This document shows, piece after piece, positions 20,743 through 20,785 of a stretch of 20,785 nt of DNA. This DNA comes from Carex sylvatica. Taxonomy: Eukaryota; Streptophyta; Magnoliopsida; Poales; Cyperaceae. The stretch is from positions 1 through 20,785 of the forward strand of contig CAXKVR010000793.1 of NCBI GenBank assembly GCA_964058845.1, read 5' to 3'. Made by a program: the position numbers and the translations under genes. Below the pieces are notes generated by a model. The model was not told the origin of the DNA. It made no database searches and was given only the letters and a program-made list of their open reading frames with translations. The number at the start of each line of letters is the position of its first letter. Position 1 is the stretch's first letter.

Positions 20743-20785
20743 AAATAGAATAGGTATCTAGGAAAAAAGTTTCTATAAGTTGCCT

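Overview
This is a nuclear plant (angiosperm) segment. It is AT-rich, its genes carry GT-AG introns, its proteins belong to plant families, and it is dense in plant-type transposable elements. I cannot name the species.

Left third (1-9.8 kb), genic. Positions 1-2381 (+) hold the last three coding exons of chloroplast quinolinate synthase, the NadA-type enzyme of NAD synthesis; the rest of the gene lies beyond the left edge. A convergent gene on the minus strand, 9520 down to 3973, encodes a 371-residue protein with two B3 DNA-binding domains, arranged like VRN1 and other REM-type B3 factors. I assembled it from five exons whose junctions all keep phase. It appears to have two alternative first exons. 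The distal one (9520-9326) adds an AT-hook-like N-terminus. The proximal one (6800-6741), inside the 3.46-kb first intron, gives a short N-terminus. Each supplies its own first strand of the first B3 domain and splices in phase 0 to the same acceptor at 5864. The same intron also holds a SINE tail and a 906-bp foldback element. The 3' flank of the gene carries a 92-bp tandem duplication.

Right two thirds (about 9.8-20.8 kb), repeat-rich, with no coding gene I can support. From left to right: small MITE-like hairpins (9852-9989, 10036-10122, 10636-10824); a GAGCT-rich element starting TAGGGGTGGCAA (about 10847-11263); a roughly 1.77-kb palindrome made of two inverted copies of an already palindromic element (about 11477-13243); a hAT-like element with a 9-bp target duplication (15185-15692); a minisatellite array built on AAGTATTTATC, split by a solo LTR (17268-18371) with 5-bp target duplication ATTAT; two adjoining miniature DNA elements, one PIF/Harbinger-like with TTA duplication (19384-20061) and one with TAT duplication (20066-20280); and a three-copy 32-bp tandem repeat (20383-20475).

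The two genes share no evident pathway. The observations most worth a second look are the alternative first exons of the B3 gene, the nested palindrome, the solo LTR with four palindromic MYB-type AACGG motifs in its U3, and an internal copy of the minisatellite that preserves the LTR's empty site.
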